Source: Grammothele lineata (Eukaryota > Basidiomycota > Agaricomycetes > Polyporales > Polyporaceae). From it: DNA of 64,000 nucleotides. The stretch is from positions 62,001-126,000 of the forward strand of contig NDFF03000144.1 in NCBI GenBank assembly GCA_002150815.3. Reading direction: 5' to 3'. Shown here in pieces: positions 47,311-58,822 of the stretch (positions within the stretch are counted from its first letter, which is position 1; the number at the start of each line of letters is the position of its first letter). The position numbers were made by a program, and so were the translations under genes. The notes beneath the pieces were generated by a model. That model was given only the letters and a program-made list of their open reading frames with translations, made no database searches and was not told the DNA's origin.

Positions 47311-47908
47311 TTAGGTACGCTCACCGCGGAGACGGCGGGCAAGGGCAAGATCCTTGGGTTGACTACGAGGGTGGGCGTCGGTAAGACGCTTGATTTGGAA
47401 AATGCTGAGAAGAGTACGCACATAGTCACACGCTTCGCGTGGATAGCAGCCAAGTTCGTGTCTTCGAAGAGGGACACGAGATAAGCCTCAGCCGCCTCTT
47501 GGAGGGCCATGACGGCCGAGGACTGGAAGCGCAGATCCGTCTGGTGACAAGCTGTCAACACCGGGCATATAACCGCCCAAACGATGCAACAGTAACGTAC
47601 CTTGAAATCCTGGGCAATCTCACGGACCAAACGCTGGAAAGGCAGCTTGCGGATAAGGAGCTCCGTGGACTTCTGGTAGCGACGGATTTCACGAAGGGCA
47701 ACCGTACCCGGCCGGAAGCGATGAGGCTTCTTGACACCACCAGTAGGGGCCTACGTGCGGGGTTAGTCATGATGAAAGGGTGGCTCGCCTCAATGGGGCG
47801 CAGGGCAAAAACACGCACGGGCTGGGTCTTGCGGGCCTTGGCGGCGAGCTGCTTACGGGGAGCTTTACCACCGGTAGACTTGCGGGCGGTCTGCTTGGTA
47901 CGAGCCAT
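47311..47908 (-). CDS. Histone H3
   Basis: Core nucleosome protein. Four exons: 47819-47908, 47601-47750, 47422-47540 and 47311-47362. All joins keep frame: [30 protein letters not shown], and KRVTI split within the Ile codon, then [16 protein letters not shown] and stop. The product is 136 codons plus stop, the canonical length. The tail starts [20 protein letters not shown] normally. The region around K27 reads [16 protein letters not shown]: one Ala is missing before ARK and one residue is gained after it, so ARK(T) sits one position earlier than in usual H3 while the spacing to K36 is regained. No histone H4 gene is found on its divergent side. A TATA box lies 131-139 nt upstream. Confidence 0.95.
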
Positions 47909-49489
47909 TACGAGATGTGTCGGGGTAAAGTTTGAGAAAGTGAGTTGTAGAGGGTAGAGTGTGTGCGGCGGGCCCGACGACGGTGGTGGTGGTCGAGAAG
48001 GAAGAGTGGCTGTGGCATTCAACAAATCGCGTCCGGCGTATATATATGGGACGCGATGGCACGTGACCCTCGGACGGTGTGACGCGCCTGTGGCGGCGGG
48101 CGCTCTCTTCCCCGAACACTCCTCCGCTCGTCTTTGACGGGCAAAGCTCCTTGTCATCAGATCACCTACATCCATCTCGCTATCCCAATATTCACCCACA
48201 GACACATCCGTGTGGAGACCTTCATAGAAGCTGGTTAACGGTCCAATACAAGGGAGGATGTCCTACAGATGTCATACATCATTGGATACGGGAACCTAAG
48301 GTTGCTCTATTCTATTCGCCGCAGTCTTGCCTTGTGCTGATACAACCGCCCATCCGCGTCATATTTTGCCAGGATCCTGCTCCAAGATTTCTCAAAACTC
48401 TTTGCCAACCGTGCCATAATCTTACACGTCAGAGCTGATCCTACCAGCCAACAATGAAATCTCATGCACACATCACGCCTCTCAAGTCACTCAGGCCTGT
48501 CCCCACTGTGATGGACGTGGATGCGCACTTGTGTTGGGTACCCGCTCAACCGTCAAGATGTCAATATATCTTGAGAGCGTACCGTGGAACGTTCCTCTGG
48601 CAGTGAGGCGTAAGTCCTGATTTCGTCTAACATATTCACACTGTTCCACAAAACATACCCCTACCATCATCCCTCATGATCCCAAAAATCCTTGGAATTT
48701 GTTTCCGGATAGCTTCCTATTCTCTGTGTATCTGCCTTGTCCAGGACTGGGCCACTAACACTCGAGATAGACGCCCAATGAAGCTCACAGACTTTCCGCT
48801 TCATTGCCCCTCGCGCACTGGCACACACACCTTTTCTTATCCTCGGTTCCATGTGAGTCAAGTCTCTCTCTGTTCACTCTGAACTTGTTGGTCATAGCAA
48901 GTAGATCTCGTGTCTATGAAGGAATCCGAACGCGGATAGGTCGGGGGCAGAAGCACGCCCGAAGCGTATTCATCGTTCTTCTTTTGCCGCAGCGCTCTCA
49001 CCCAAAGACGTAATATCCGACGCCACTGGACGTCTCACGACTCGTCCCAGCCACTCCGCGCATCCGGAAATTTCTCCCGCCATTCGCAGACTTTGAACTT
49101 ATTCTGAGAGTTCACCGGTCAACTACGGAACGCCATGTCTGGAAAAGCGGATTCTCATGCGGGGACGTTGCCGGTGGAGCGGACAGGCTCCGCAACGCGG
49201 CCACACAGAGTCCGCGAACCTCGCGAGCAGCACGATCAAGCTCATCCGCTCACGTGCTCAACACGCTGCATGCGCGTGTCCGCGAGTACGCATCATACTT
49301 ATGCCCTCCCCTGTGGTCCACCGACGCAATCGATGCTGCCGCCCTACTTGTCCTCAGCTAGCACCTGTGTCTGTCTACTCTGTCGCCGGTCCTCATAACC
49401 GCTTTTCGCTGCAAACTTGCAGTCCGACTACCGCCATATCAGGAACTAAACGTTCAAAGCCGGCTTCAAAATCACCACCACAAAGCACC
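47909..49489. other. 1.6-kb divergent intergenic region
   Basis: Holds the H3 promoter at its left end. The rest has only short, unsupported frames. A partner H4 gene, often divergent from H3 in fungi, is not present. Confidence 0.55.
48039..48065 (-). promoter_or_regulatory. H3 promoter: TATA box and CACGTG E-box
   Basis: TATATATA on the minus strand (48039-48047) and a CACGTG palindrome (48060-48065) precede the H3 start by about 131-157 nt. Confidence 0.55.
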
Positions 49490-51266
49490 ATGTATCTCTC
49501 CGATATTGCCAGCGAGTCGTATTACTCCCCTTCCCGTGCACGAGACCGCGACGCGGATTCCATGTCTCATACTGGCAGCCATCGCCTCCGCGCCCGACGC
49601 TCTAGCCAGGCGTACCTCACGCCTTTGTCACCCGCTCCGCCAACGAGCATTCCGTTGGATGACAACTTCGACGCCCCGACTACTGAGGTCCCAACGGAAT
49701 GGGCGCTTGGAAATGGCGATGCGCATCCCGAGTACGACGAGTCCGTCAGCGGGTACCGCAACTACGTCTCCGAGATGGAGCGCATGCTCTCAGGCCGGCT
49801 AGAGAGCGTGACAGCACGCGCGCAAGAGCGCCAATACCAGAGCCAGCGTGCTCGTACACATCCCCCACTTCCGCAGATGCAGACGCAATACTCGCCTCCA
49901 CAACCTCGCCGCACGCTTCGGAGGAGCGACGCGAGTATTACCGACAGCGTCCGCGGGTCCTCAAGGATGGGCGGGAGTGGCGGAGGAGGCGGAGGAGTGG
50001 GAGCAGGGAGACGGGGTTTGGGCATAGGGTCGCCCCAGACCCCACAGGAACAACGCGCGCCAACGTTGCTGCAGATGCCGGTGTCGCCGACGCCCCCACC
50101 CGAGAACGCGCGCAAAGTGAGCGGGAAGAAGGGCCAAATCGAGCTCGTCGAGCAACGGGTGCTCGAGGACTCGCCCGCGCGTACCATCTCGCTCTGGCGC
50201 GAGCGTGTTGCTCAGAGCTCCGCCGGCGGCGACATGGACGGTGACCCCGGCTTCTTCGACGGTCAAAGCGAGGTCGGCAGCCACCACCACCACCCACGGC
50301 CGTACACCCATGGCCGTCGGAACAGCACCAGTACCGGTATCGTCAACGGGCAGGGACATAGGCGGACGTCGTCAGGCTCTCTCCATCCTGACCCACGCTT
50401 GCGGAGGGTCGTGAGCGAGCATGCTCGTTACGGGAGCTCTGTGGAAGGGAGCGGCACGCGCAACGGCTCCGTTAGGGAGTCAGAAGGCCGCCCGAAGAAG
50501 CATAGTCGGGCATCGTACGAGCGCAGCGAGGTGAGTGTTCAATACCCCATATCCCAATTTCATACCTAACGGAAGACTAACGTCTTCGTGCAGTACATGA
50601 TTTCCTATCAGCATTCTTCTAACGGAGGAGCACCGCAGTTCACACCGATATCCGAGACCGGCAGCGCTGTCCCTCCGCGCGAGCTCCGAACGCCATCCAG
50701 CCCTACGCTCAGTAAGGCGCACGGACGTGGACCACCGTCACCGACTCTGCGGCGGCGGCATCATTTACCTCACCAGTCGCTGGAGAGAAACGAGGTGCGC
50801 GCCCCTGTGCCGCACGCACGCGTCTCGCACGCTGACTCTAACCTACCCACGGCAGTTCACGGCAGCATATCCACAGACTCCGCCACGCAGCGGGAGCGGG
50901 GCGAGCTCGTCGCCCTTGGCCCCCGCGCCTCGCGGAAAGTACGACAACATGCACGGAGCGCCTCTCTCCCCGGTAACTCAAGCGTCGTTCAGGACTGGCA
51001 GGGACGAAGTGGAGAACGGGAGCGCGGTGAAAACGCGGGCGACATCGACGTCGTCAGTGGAGCTCATCCTATCGTCTTGCGATCCGTCCCTGCTGCACAT
51101 CGCGCCGGTGCTGTACGAGCTCGGGATCAAGCGCGTGGACCATCTGCGCGCAGTCGCACGCCTGAGCGAGGACACGCGTGATCGGGAGGTGAAGTCACAG
51201 GCGTTGAGTAGGGGGGTCACGGTTGTGGAATGGGCAATATTCTTGGATAGGTTGCAGAGCCTTTGA
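49490..51266 (+). CDS. Disordered basidiomycete protein with C-terminal SAM-like helical domain
   Basis: ATG at 49490 (MYLSDIASESYYSPSRARDR). Introns 50531-50593 and 50797-50865 join as RSE-YMISYQHSS and ERNE-FTAAYPQ. The first 450 residues are Ser/Arg/Pro/Gly-rich and probably disordered, with a Gly run near 49990-50010, a His run near 50281-50292 and a short helical segment with SGKKGQIELVEQRVLE. The last 65 residues form a compact helical unit (CDPSLLHIAPVLYELGIKRV, then GVTVVEWAIFLDRLQSL) that looks like a SAM-type interaction domain. Function is unknown; a scaffold or signalling adaptor is a guess. Confidence 0.75.
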
Positions 51267-51531
51267 CAGGTAGGTGACGGACATCGGGATCGAGGTAGCA
51301 GGACGAGGGTGAGAGGACATTGTACAAGCACTGTACATGTACTATGGCGAAATACGTGTATCCTCGTGCCATACATTTGCTGTATCCATATGCATACCGT
51401 GATCTGGCCAGAAAACGCCCGAAAACTGGAGAGCGAGAAAGAAGTAGTGATGATGGTCAAGATGTCTGTAATGTACATACAGAGGCGGGAAAGTGACAAG
51501 TAGTCGGTGCAGTATCCAGTGAGAATTCGCC

Positions 51532-52070
51532 TTAATTCTCTCGCCAGTTGTTTGCGCATGTTGTGCATCTACAAACGTTTCAGCAAAGTATGTAGCCATC
51601 TTTAGTAGAAGCAAAATATACCGATAAACTAGAGAAGATGAGTCAGCTCTACAACAAACTGCCCTGAAGTCGTAGATCGTACTCACAGGTTGTCATGGGC
51701 TCATCAGCGGAACGGATTTGTAGCTGATAGAAGTAAGCGCGACCGTTGTCGCACTTCGGGCATGTCGCTGTTGAAGTATCATCGTTAGTTCAGGAGGCCA
51801 TGAGGGGATCTGCCTCTGACCATTTGTCGAGTCAGCGTGTTTCCATTGCTCGTCGCCTCCGAGAACATCATCGACTTCTTTGCGCTTGAGTCTTGTCCGT
51901 GAGGTCATCTGCCCAACGTTGCCATGAGCAGGACCGTTATTCACCGAATCAAACTGCCTCACCTGTTTTGTGATGGGGAACTCATATGCACATGTATTGC
52001 ACGCCCATTTGTTGTAACCAGTTTCCGCAGAGATGACTAGCAAATTGGCGCAATTGGGGCAGAACAACAT
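51532..52070 (-). CDS. RPC11: RNA polymerase III subunit Rpc11, with a 7-nt microexon
   Basis: Small TFIIS-like subunit needed for RNA cleavage and termination by Pol III. Exons from the right: 51963-52070, 51831-51908, 51687-51767, microexon 51622-51628 and 51532-51568. The ATG at 52070 gives MLFCPNCANLLVIS and a first zinc ribbon (C-x2-C ... WACNTCAYEF). The second ribbon reads ATCPKCDNGRAYFYQLQIRS, then ADEPMTTFYRC, then TTCANNWREN and stop. The acidic hairpin (DE) that reaches the polymerase active site is kept. The F-Y-R codons of MTTFYRC come from a 7-nt exon (TTTATCG) flanked by CTAG and GTATAT; no other join I tried restores the terminal Cys pair. The length of about 113 residues fits the family. 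It is divergent from the F-box gene at 52450. Confidence 0.9.
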
Positions 52071-52449
52071 AGCTGCCACTACTTAACAACTGTCGATATG
52101 CTTGGATCAGTGGTTGCAATCGTATGAGTAGAATGCGCACCTCCTCTGCGTAGAGGTTTATTTGTGTTCTAAAATTATTATAAGACCTCTAAAGTCTGTT
52201 GAGCCCCGCCAGCAAAAGGTCGAAGTCCAAGCCGTAGTAGTACTAAAAGCACTTTTTTGAGCGCCTCAACCAAACCAGAGTCGGACCCGAGGCGACCGGA
52301 TTGAGTCGGAGCTTGAACATGACTTGCCGTCATTGCGGCAAGTGAAGTTATCTGCTAATTGCATAGGCCGCTTGCATTACTTCTTTTCAACTTCGTCCTT
52401 CATCCGTACGGCTGTAGCGATACCCCCTCTCATTATTGGACAGTACGAA
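52071..52449. other. Divergent promoter region, RPC11 / F-box gene
   Basis: 379 bp between start codons. It is AT-richer than its neighbours near 52150-52260. No definite element is seen. Confidence 0.45.
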
Positions 52450-54269
52450 ATGGCTATCAAAGAGGTACGGCTCATCCCTCTACTCACGGCGAGACGTCCG
52501 TAATGTCAGCGAGGCTGACAGCATGCCAAACCGTGTCGTAGTTGAATACAACCTCGCGGCCTCTGACCCATTCTTCTGCTTACCGGGTACTCCTGATCGC
52601 CGAGATTTTTGAAGAGATTCTTTCTCACCTTGAAGATGCCGACGTAGCTGCCATAGTGCGCCTCTGCAGGGTGCTACACGAGGCAGCGGCAAGGGCGCTT
52701 TGGAGAAGCCTCCCGGACCTCAGTCCTTTGGTGTCTGTCTTTCCTTCGGACTGCTGGCGAGTCGCCAACTCACGTTTGGTAAGACATGCTATATCATGGA
52801 CGTATACGGTCAGATTACGTGCTGATCGGTCCCATGCTCAGTCTTGTCTCCGCACACCGTGGCCGGACGAGTGGAAGCGTTTTCACAAATATGCGCTGTT
52901 CGTTCAGCACGTTGGCCGAGCCCGGCAGCTGCGCTCGCTTCACAACATCCGCCTCGGTACTCAGACCATCTCGAAGATTTTCTTGTCGCGACCTGCCGTG
53001 CCTTCACTTATCCTTCCTAGCCTCCGCTCCTTTGACTGGGGTCACATGGGATTAGATTCTGACAGTAATAACGAAGCGGAGGTGGTCACCTTCCTAAGCT
53101 TGCTGGGACCTTCTCTCAAGAAGATCAGTCTAGGGAGAAAAGTCTCGGGCTCAACTCTAGAGACGGTTCTGCTGTTACTCGCTCAGCGGTTCCCCGATCT
53201 TACACATCTAGAGCTACCCCTCCCTACCTACCTTGGCGGTTCCGCTGGCTCCTCTGTCACGAAGACGATGTCTGTCTCCTTTCGAGCCTTGAAAAATCTC
53301 TCATCTTTACGCTGCACACTGATCCCCATGGACTGGGAAGGCATTTCTGTACTGGCTACTCTTCCGGCACTTGTCAACTGTTCTCTGACATTACCTCTCC
53401 CGGAAACCGAACCCGACACTCTCATTAAGATTCACAATCCCTTTCCTGCGCTACACATAATCCACGCGAACGCCACCGCCTCCGCATATACACTCTTCGG
53501 AAGGCTAGTTGACCTTCCACACGTCAAAAACTTTACTTGGTCTGTTCTTGGTGCCCCAGCCGGACCCGAAATACGCACCGCATTCGCCACTATTGCTCGT
53601 CAGCTATCTAGGGACGCTCTCATTTCCGTCACCATCGATTCGTTCGTGGATCGCGTCCCCTTTTCTCCTGAGGAGCACAACGCGGCGCGCAACGTGGGCG
53701 CCATCGTCTTGGACGCAGACGTCAAATATCTACTTCCCTTTGCAAGACTGCAATCGCTTATCCTCATACCACCTTGGGACCTCGACTTGAATGACGACAC
53801 CATCTTTGCTATGGCCAAAGCATGGCCTCACCTCATAGAGTTATATCTCGGCGTACCCAGACAGCCTCGGCGATCACCGTTCTTTCCGCCTATTTCCCTT
53901 CACGTTACCCTTGGGACTCTCCCTGCCTTGGCCCTCCACTGTCCGCGCCTGCATCGCTTAGGTCTCCAGTTTGACGCTACAATTCTCGACAGCGATGCAC
54001 GCTCCAATGCCATCCTCTCGTCGTTTCCGGAGGAGCTCGCGGATCCTGCGAGAAAGGTCTTCTCAAGTCTGTGGGCCATGAACGTCGGCTGGTCGCCGAT
54101 ATCGCACGGGCCGAGGGTAGCCGCGTTCATGGCCCGTATCTTCCCCCTCCTGGCGCACGTGAGCTATGCTGACACCTGCAATTCCTTCGGTTCCCCCAAA
54201 CATGCCCGCATGTGGTCGCGACAGTGGAAATGCGAGGAGGATGTAGCCATGATAGAGGCTCAAAAGTAG
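52450..54269 (+). CDS. F-box-like leucine-rich protein, second copy type
   Basis: The main frame lacks an ATG near its 5' end because it follows a stop. A five-codon first exon solves this: ATG at 52450 (MAIKE), intron 52465-52541, then LNTTSRPLTHSSAY. An F-box-like segment follows: IAEIFEEILSHLEDADVAAI, then RLCRVLHEAAARALWRSL. The rest, about 500 residues in one exon, has irregular Leu-rich repeats (FPDLTHLELPLP, PFARLQSLILIPPWDLDLND, WPHLIELYLGVP, CPRLHRLGLQFDA). It probably recruits substrates to an SCF ligase. Architecture parallels the gene at 41525-43198, including conserved placement of a FGRL segment, which suggests an old paralogous pair. Confidence 0.78.
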
Positions 54270-54451
54270 TATGAGGCCTTTTGTGCCCGTCGACAGGGCT
54301 AGCGCACCCGGATGGAAAGCATACGAGAATTGTACACGACGCCCATGTCTTCTCCCATACATATCGTTCATGTGTAGACTGGCAACTATAACATCTTGAT
54401 TTGTACCCACTCGAGATTCGAGTCGTCGGCCTCTTACAAGCCTAAGACCGG

Positions 54452-55502
54452 CTATAGGCCGATTCTCCTGTCCCTCCGCGCATCTGCATAGGAAGGTAAC
54501 TCATCTGCCCCATCACCCTCTCCAGGCATCATCCCCACATGCGCCTGGATCTTCCATTCATTACCCTCCTTCCACTCAAAATCCGCAGCCCCGAAGTTCA
54601 CTTCAAACGCACATGCCCCAGGTTCTCCGGTAGCGCCTTCTCCTGAAAGCCCGATTGCGGCGTACACGTCGTGGGCCTCACGAGGTAGGAACACACCAAC
54701 GAACGCGTCCGGGAGCCGCGTACCGTTCCGCGTGAAGAACACTGCGCCCCGCGCCCACTCGTACCCGACCCCGACTGTGTCCCCTGGTACGACGGACGCT
54801 ACGGAAGGGTCGTAGTCGCGCCCACCGTTGGGGTCCTCGAAGAACTTGTGGCCGTCGTCGAGGTGCAAGCCTGCACTGAGCCTCTGCCATCCGGGGAGGC
54901 GCCAGTGCGGATATGGCTTGCACGCTAGACCTGTGGCGACAATATAGCCAAATATCCAGATCAGCGGCTAGACGGGGCAGTCGAGACAGCGGGAGACACA
55001 CACCGACTGCGATGACACCATCCATGTGGAGTATCTTGATCTCGTAGTACATGCCCCGCTTGCCACGCGTATCGTAGAGGCCCGCGAGGAGCGGTAGGTC
55101 GCTCAGGAGACACACGTCCCTGCACCCAGGCGCGCTCTCGACGTGGATAACGCCCATCTTGCCCACCTCGCCGTCGTTTGCGAGCGTAACCGCGTTCGTG
55201 CGCCCGGGGTCACCCGGAGGCAGCTCGAGCCGCCACGCGCTGCACCCTGCGCGTCGGATGCGCTCGACGTCCGCAGAGGCGAGCAGGCGCGCGGGAGCTG
55301 GAGGATACTGCCTGCAGAAAGCCTCCGCGGCTTCGTACTCGTCCTCGGGTGCATCCGAGTGCAGGCCGAGTTTGTGCATCTTCTCGGGCGCGGGCTCCCA
55401 TGCTGGTGGAGCGGTAGTTGGGTTAGAAGAACCGAAGGGAGGAGCGGGGGCCTTTCCCTTTCCCTTGTCTTTGGACATGTGAAGGGACTTGAGCCAGGAC
55501 AT
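54452..55502 (-). CDS. SPRY-domain protein
   Basis: ATG at 55502 (MSWLKSLHMSKDKGKGKA). One intron near 54925-55005 joins MDGVIAV to GLACKPYPHWRLPGWQR. A Pro-rich leader is followed by a helical region (ASADVERIRRAGCSAWRLEL) and a SPRY fold: GMYYEIKILHMDG, AVGLACKPYPHW, PGWQRLSAGLHLDDGHKFF, GDTVGVGYEWARGAVFFTRN and DVYAAIGLSGEG. It resembles fungal Ssh4/Ear1-type and RanBPM-type SPRY proteins, but no membrane segment is seen, so a Ssh4-like role in Rsp5 cargo sorting is not supported directly. The tail is acidic. A minus-strand TATA box lies 56-64 nt upstream. Confidence 0.8.
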
Positions 55503-55962
55503 GTTGGCTGGAGTTCAGTGGGGATGGATTTGTTCTGTCAGCGTGGGGGATCTAGAACATATATATGGTCAACTCGGGATGAGCCCGTGTGGGCAGTGGC
55601 ACTCACTAATGCTCACCGCCACCTACTGCAAACAGCACTGCCTAGCTATCTAGTCGTGCCTGAGGTGCAGCGAGTAGATTGCAACGAGCACGATACCTGA
55701 GTTCTCCCAGTGTCGTTAGCAGATCTATGAGTCTGTTCGGTGGTCGAAAACACCTGGATAGCAGACAACGAGATGGGTGCTCGCAGACAACGTGAGTAGA
55801 CGCGCAACGAGAGTTGGCAGCTAACACCGCCGCTGACAAACTCGGCGGCATACACAAGCCGTGCAGGTATAAGAGCGCATCTATAAGTTACAGGGTATTA
55901 CACCAGACGCAGTCTAACATAGGGAAATACGTCCGGACACGGCAGACGAGAAACAGCACCTC
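55503..55962. other. Intergenic gap between SPRY and GDA1 genes
   Basis: Contains TATATATA at 55558-55566 (minus orientation), well placed for the SPRY gene. Nothing else is supported. Confidence 0.55.
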
Positions 55963-58348
55963 TCAGACCCTGCACTCGAGCTTCGCCCCCGTGAGCATCG
56001 CGATCGTCGCGCCGAGACACCACCCGAGCTCCGTGCCGTCGATCTGCTTGCCGAGCTCGACCTCGCGGGATCCGTCGAGCTCGTACCCGAGCCGTAGGAG
56101 CGCGTGCTGGAACGTCAGGTCGAGGCACCACTCCGGCCGGCCCTCGAGCTCGTCCATGAGCGCCTTGTCTGAGCCCCAGCGCGCCTTCCATGCCGCGGGA
56201 CCCTTGCAGACGTCCTTGGCGATCTCGCCGAACGTGGAGACGTGCACGGGAGGGGTGAGTGGATTTGAGGTGGCGGCGATGAAGGGGTGGAGACGGTCGT
56301 AGAAGTAGGAGAGGAGGAGGACCTTGCCGTGCGGGAATGTCTCGAGCAGCGAGGGCTGGTACACACCGTTGAAAGAGCACGGCTTGACCTCGCATATGCT
56401 AAGGTTGGGCGAAGAATATGGGCGATATGCATTAGGGGAAGCAAAGAACCACTCACGCGTCCTTGGCCATGACCAGCTCAACGACTCGGTTGCACGAGTC
56501 AAAGTCACCGACGTCCTCTCCAATCATCGTCACGTTGAATGCCCCTCCTAACCGTTCGTCTTCGAGCTCCACAAGCTTGCTGGTGCCCTTGGCGAGGCAC
56601 GGGTTCGAGACAGTCGCGTCCTTGCCGTGGTTCGAGCCCCGGACGGAGCTCATGAACTCCACGAGGCGGTGCACGCTCTGACGAGCAGTCTTGAGCCCGT
56701 AGCCGAGGTACGAGTGCTGGTAGAGCGTGCGCGTCGCACCGTCGAACCTCAGCTCGTACTTGTGCTCGCCCTCCTCCAGCGACGCGTCCGGCTTCTGCAT
56801 GTCGAACGTCGGCTCGAACACGATCTGCGTCGACGCCCCGCCGAGGTCGAGCACCGCGTACGGCCCCTTCGCCCGCGTCGCGGGCGCCCCAAGCGTCTTG
56901 AGCAAATAGTTCGCCGTCAGCCACGCATACACGCCCTCGTCGCGGCCCTCCATGATCTGCACCGCGTCCGCGCCCTGCAAGCTGAAGGGATAGCGCGCCT
57001 CGAGCCGCGCGCGCACGGCGGCGAGGATGTCCGCGGCCTCCTGCGTGCCGAGCCGGCGCAGGCCCGCCGTCGCCTTCACCGCCACCGGCGTGCACTTGCG
57101 CAGGGGCTCGGGCACGACGCGCAGCGCCTCCTCGAGGAGCGGGTCGAGGCTCTCCGCGGCGGCGGGCGGGTTGCCGGAGAAGGAGGAGAGGCCGGGCTGG
57201 AGCATCTTGAAGACTTCGTACTCGTACGCGGGCGAGGGCCCGCAGTTGTTGAACTTGTAGATGTGGATGCGGGAGCCGGTCGAGCCGGCGTCGATCATGA
57301 GGGCGAACTGGACGAGGGGTAGGTCGGGCTTGAACGGCTTGGAGCAGAAGTGGGTTTTAGTGAGGTCCCCGTCGCTAACGGGGTCGGTGGGCCGTGCGGG
57401 GGCAGCCATGTCGTCGTCGTGTGGGGGCAGCACGGGAACGGTGGTGTGTTTTGTTGAAGTCGGGTGTCCTGCTGGCGGTAGCGCAACTTCTAGTTCACCC
57501 TGGTCTGGTGTGTCAGGCTTCATGATCGCTAGAAACGTCTCCGTCAGTACCGCATCCAAACACCGTCACCCCCGGAGCAGCCACAGAACACAAAGAACGC
57601 CCCAACCAAATGACCTCAAGCTTGAGCCCGGAAGAACATCCAACAATGCCTGATGCCCTTCCCCTTCCGCCACGCCCCCTCCCACCCCTCCCAAAAACAA
57701 AAACATGCACTCACCCGGCACATAATCGTCCAAATCCTCCCTCCGCGGCCCAAAGAAGTACACCAGCCCAATGATCACGACCGCCCCGATCGCGAACTTC
57801 TTCCACGCGAACCGCCGCCCCGACGCGTTGCGGCTCGGGCCCATCCCGCCCTCGAGCCGCTCGTAGTTGCTGCTCCGCGGCGAGAACATGTCGTCCGTCC
57901 TGCTTCCGGTTCTGGTACTGCTAATACCGGTGCTGGTGTTAGTGGTGGTGCTGTCGGTGATACTTTCGCTAGAGCTAGTGCTAGTAAGCTTCAGCGTCGC
58001 AGAGACGTCGAGCTCGCCAGGAAGTTTCTTTATGGACCTTCGGCGCGTGTGGGAGCGAGCGTGTGGGTGCGCAGCGGCAGACGTGGAGGAGGACGAGGCA
58101 GCGCCGTTGGACTCGGGCTCCTGCTGGGCGGGGGTGCGTGCGTCTGTCGTCGTCGCGACGCAGGTGCGGGGAAGAGGGGAGGAAGAGAGGGGGTCGGCTC
58201 CGAGCTTTGAAGGAGTCGGCTGTCGTCGTGGACGGAGATGCGAGAGCCGCGTGCCGCTTGCGTCTGTGCTGTCGCCGCATTGGGCGCTTCGCGTCCTCAC
58301 CTCAAAGATGGCTGCGCGAGGCACGGTCTGTTGCACAGGAACATTCAT
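55963..58348 (-). CDS. GDA1: Golgi guanosine diphosphatase (GDA1/CD39 family)
   Basis: Hydrolyses GDP to GMP in the Golgi lumen so GDP-mannose can be exchanged for GMP. I take the first ATG at 58348; an internal ATG at 57889 (MFSPRSSNYERLEGG) is an alternative that removes about 150 Ser/Thr-rich residues. A type II membrane anchor follows (FAIGAVVIIGLVYFFG). The intron near 57550-57710 joins DDYVP to AIMKPDTPDQ. Apyrase regions appear in order: IDAGSTGSRIHIYKF, VAVKATAGLRRLG, GRDEGVYAWLTANYLL (catalytic Glu), AVLDLGGASTQIVFEP, and SYLGYGLKTAR. The last intron (56399-56456) joins VMAKDA to ICEVKPCSFNGVY; the stop is at 55963-55965. The order of regions and their spacing fit active enzymes. Confidence 0.93.
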
Positions 58349-58822
58349 CGTATCGCGTTTGGTGATTGAAGATTGATGTCAAAGGCTCGAAATCAAGCTC
58401 GTTCACACATTCACACCAGGAAAAATCAAGATATACAACCATCACATTGATCAACGACTACGTCAACTGGACTAGACCTCGACGACGACACGACAGGGGA
58501 CAGGCAGGTACGACAGACTGGGGAGAGATATGTGGCGATAAGTGGGGACGGGCCGCGCACTAGCTGCGTTGGCCGACATTAGTGACTGTTTTTGTGTTTA
58601 TACAACGACGAACGAACAGGGGGGATGGGGGTACGACGCTGCTCCTAGTGCAAGTGGACAGGGGGGAATATGGGGGAAAGAAAGCGAGCAGCGAAGGCCA
58701 CAACAGGGCATATGGCGGTTGAGCGAGACGATAGGGGAAAACGGAAACATAGGGCATAAGGTATACTGGGGACAGGGGGAAGCGACGAAGGGAGTGGAGG
58801 ATGGGAGAGAGCGAGACATCGT
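58349..58822. other. Intergenic gap, GDA1 promoter and bZIP 3' region
   Basis: No ORF or repeat is supported. Confidence 0.5.

Noticed and set aside
47909..49489. Search for a divergent histone H4 gene
   Set aside because: No H4 motif such as GKGGKGLGKGGAKRHRK appears in any frame.
48667..51568. Minus-strand frames antisense to the gene at 49490
   Set aside because: They are shadows of the real + gene, lacking domain content and proper splice structure.
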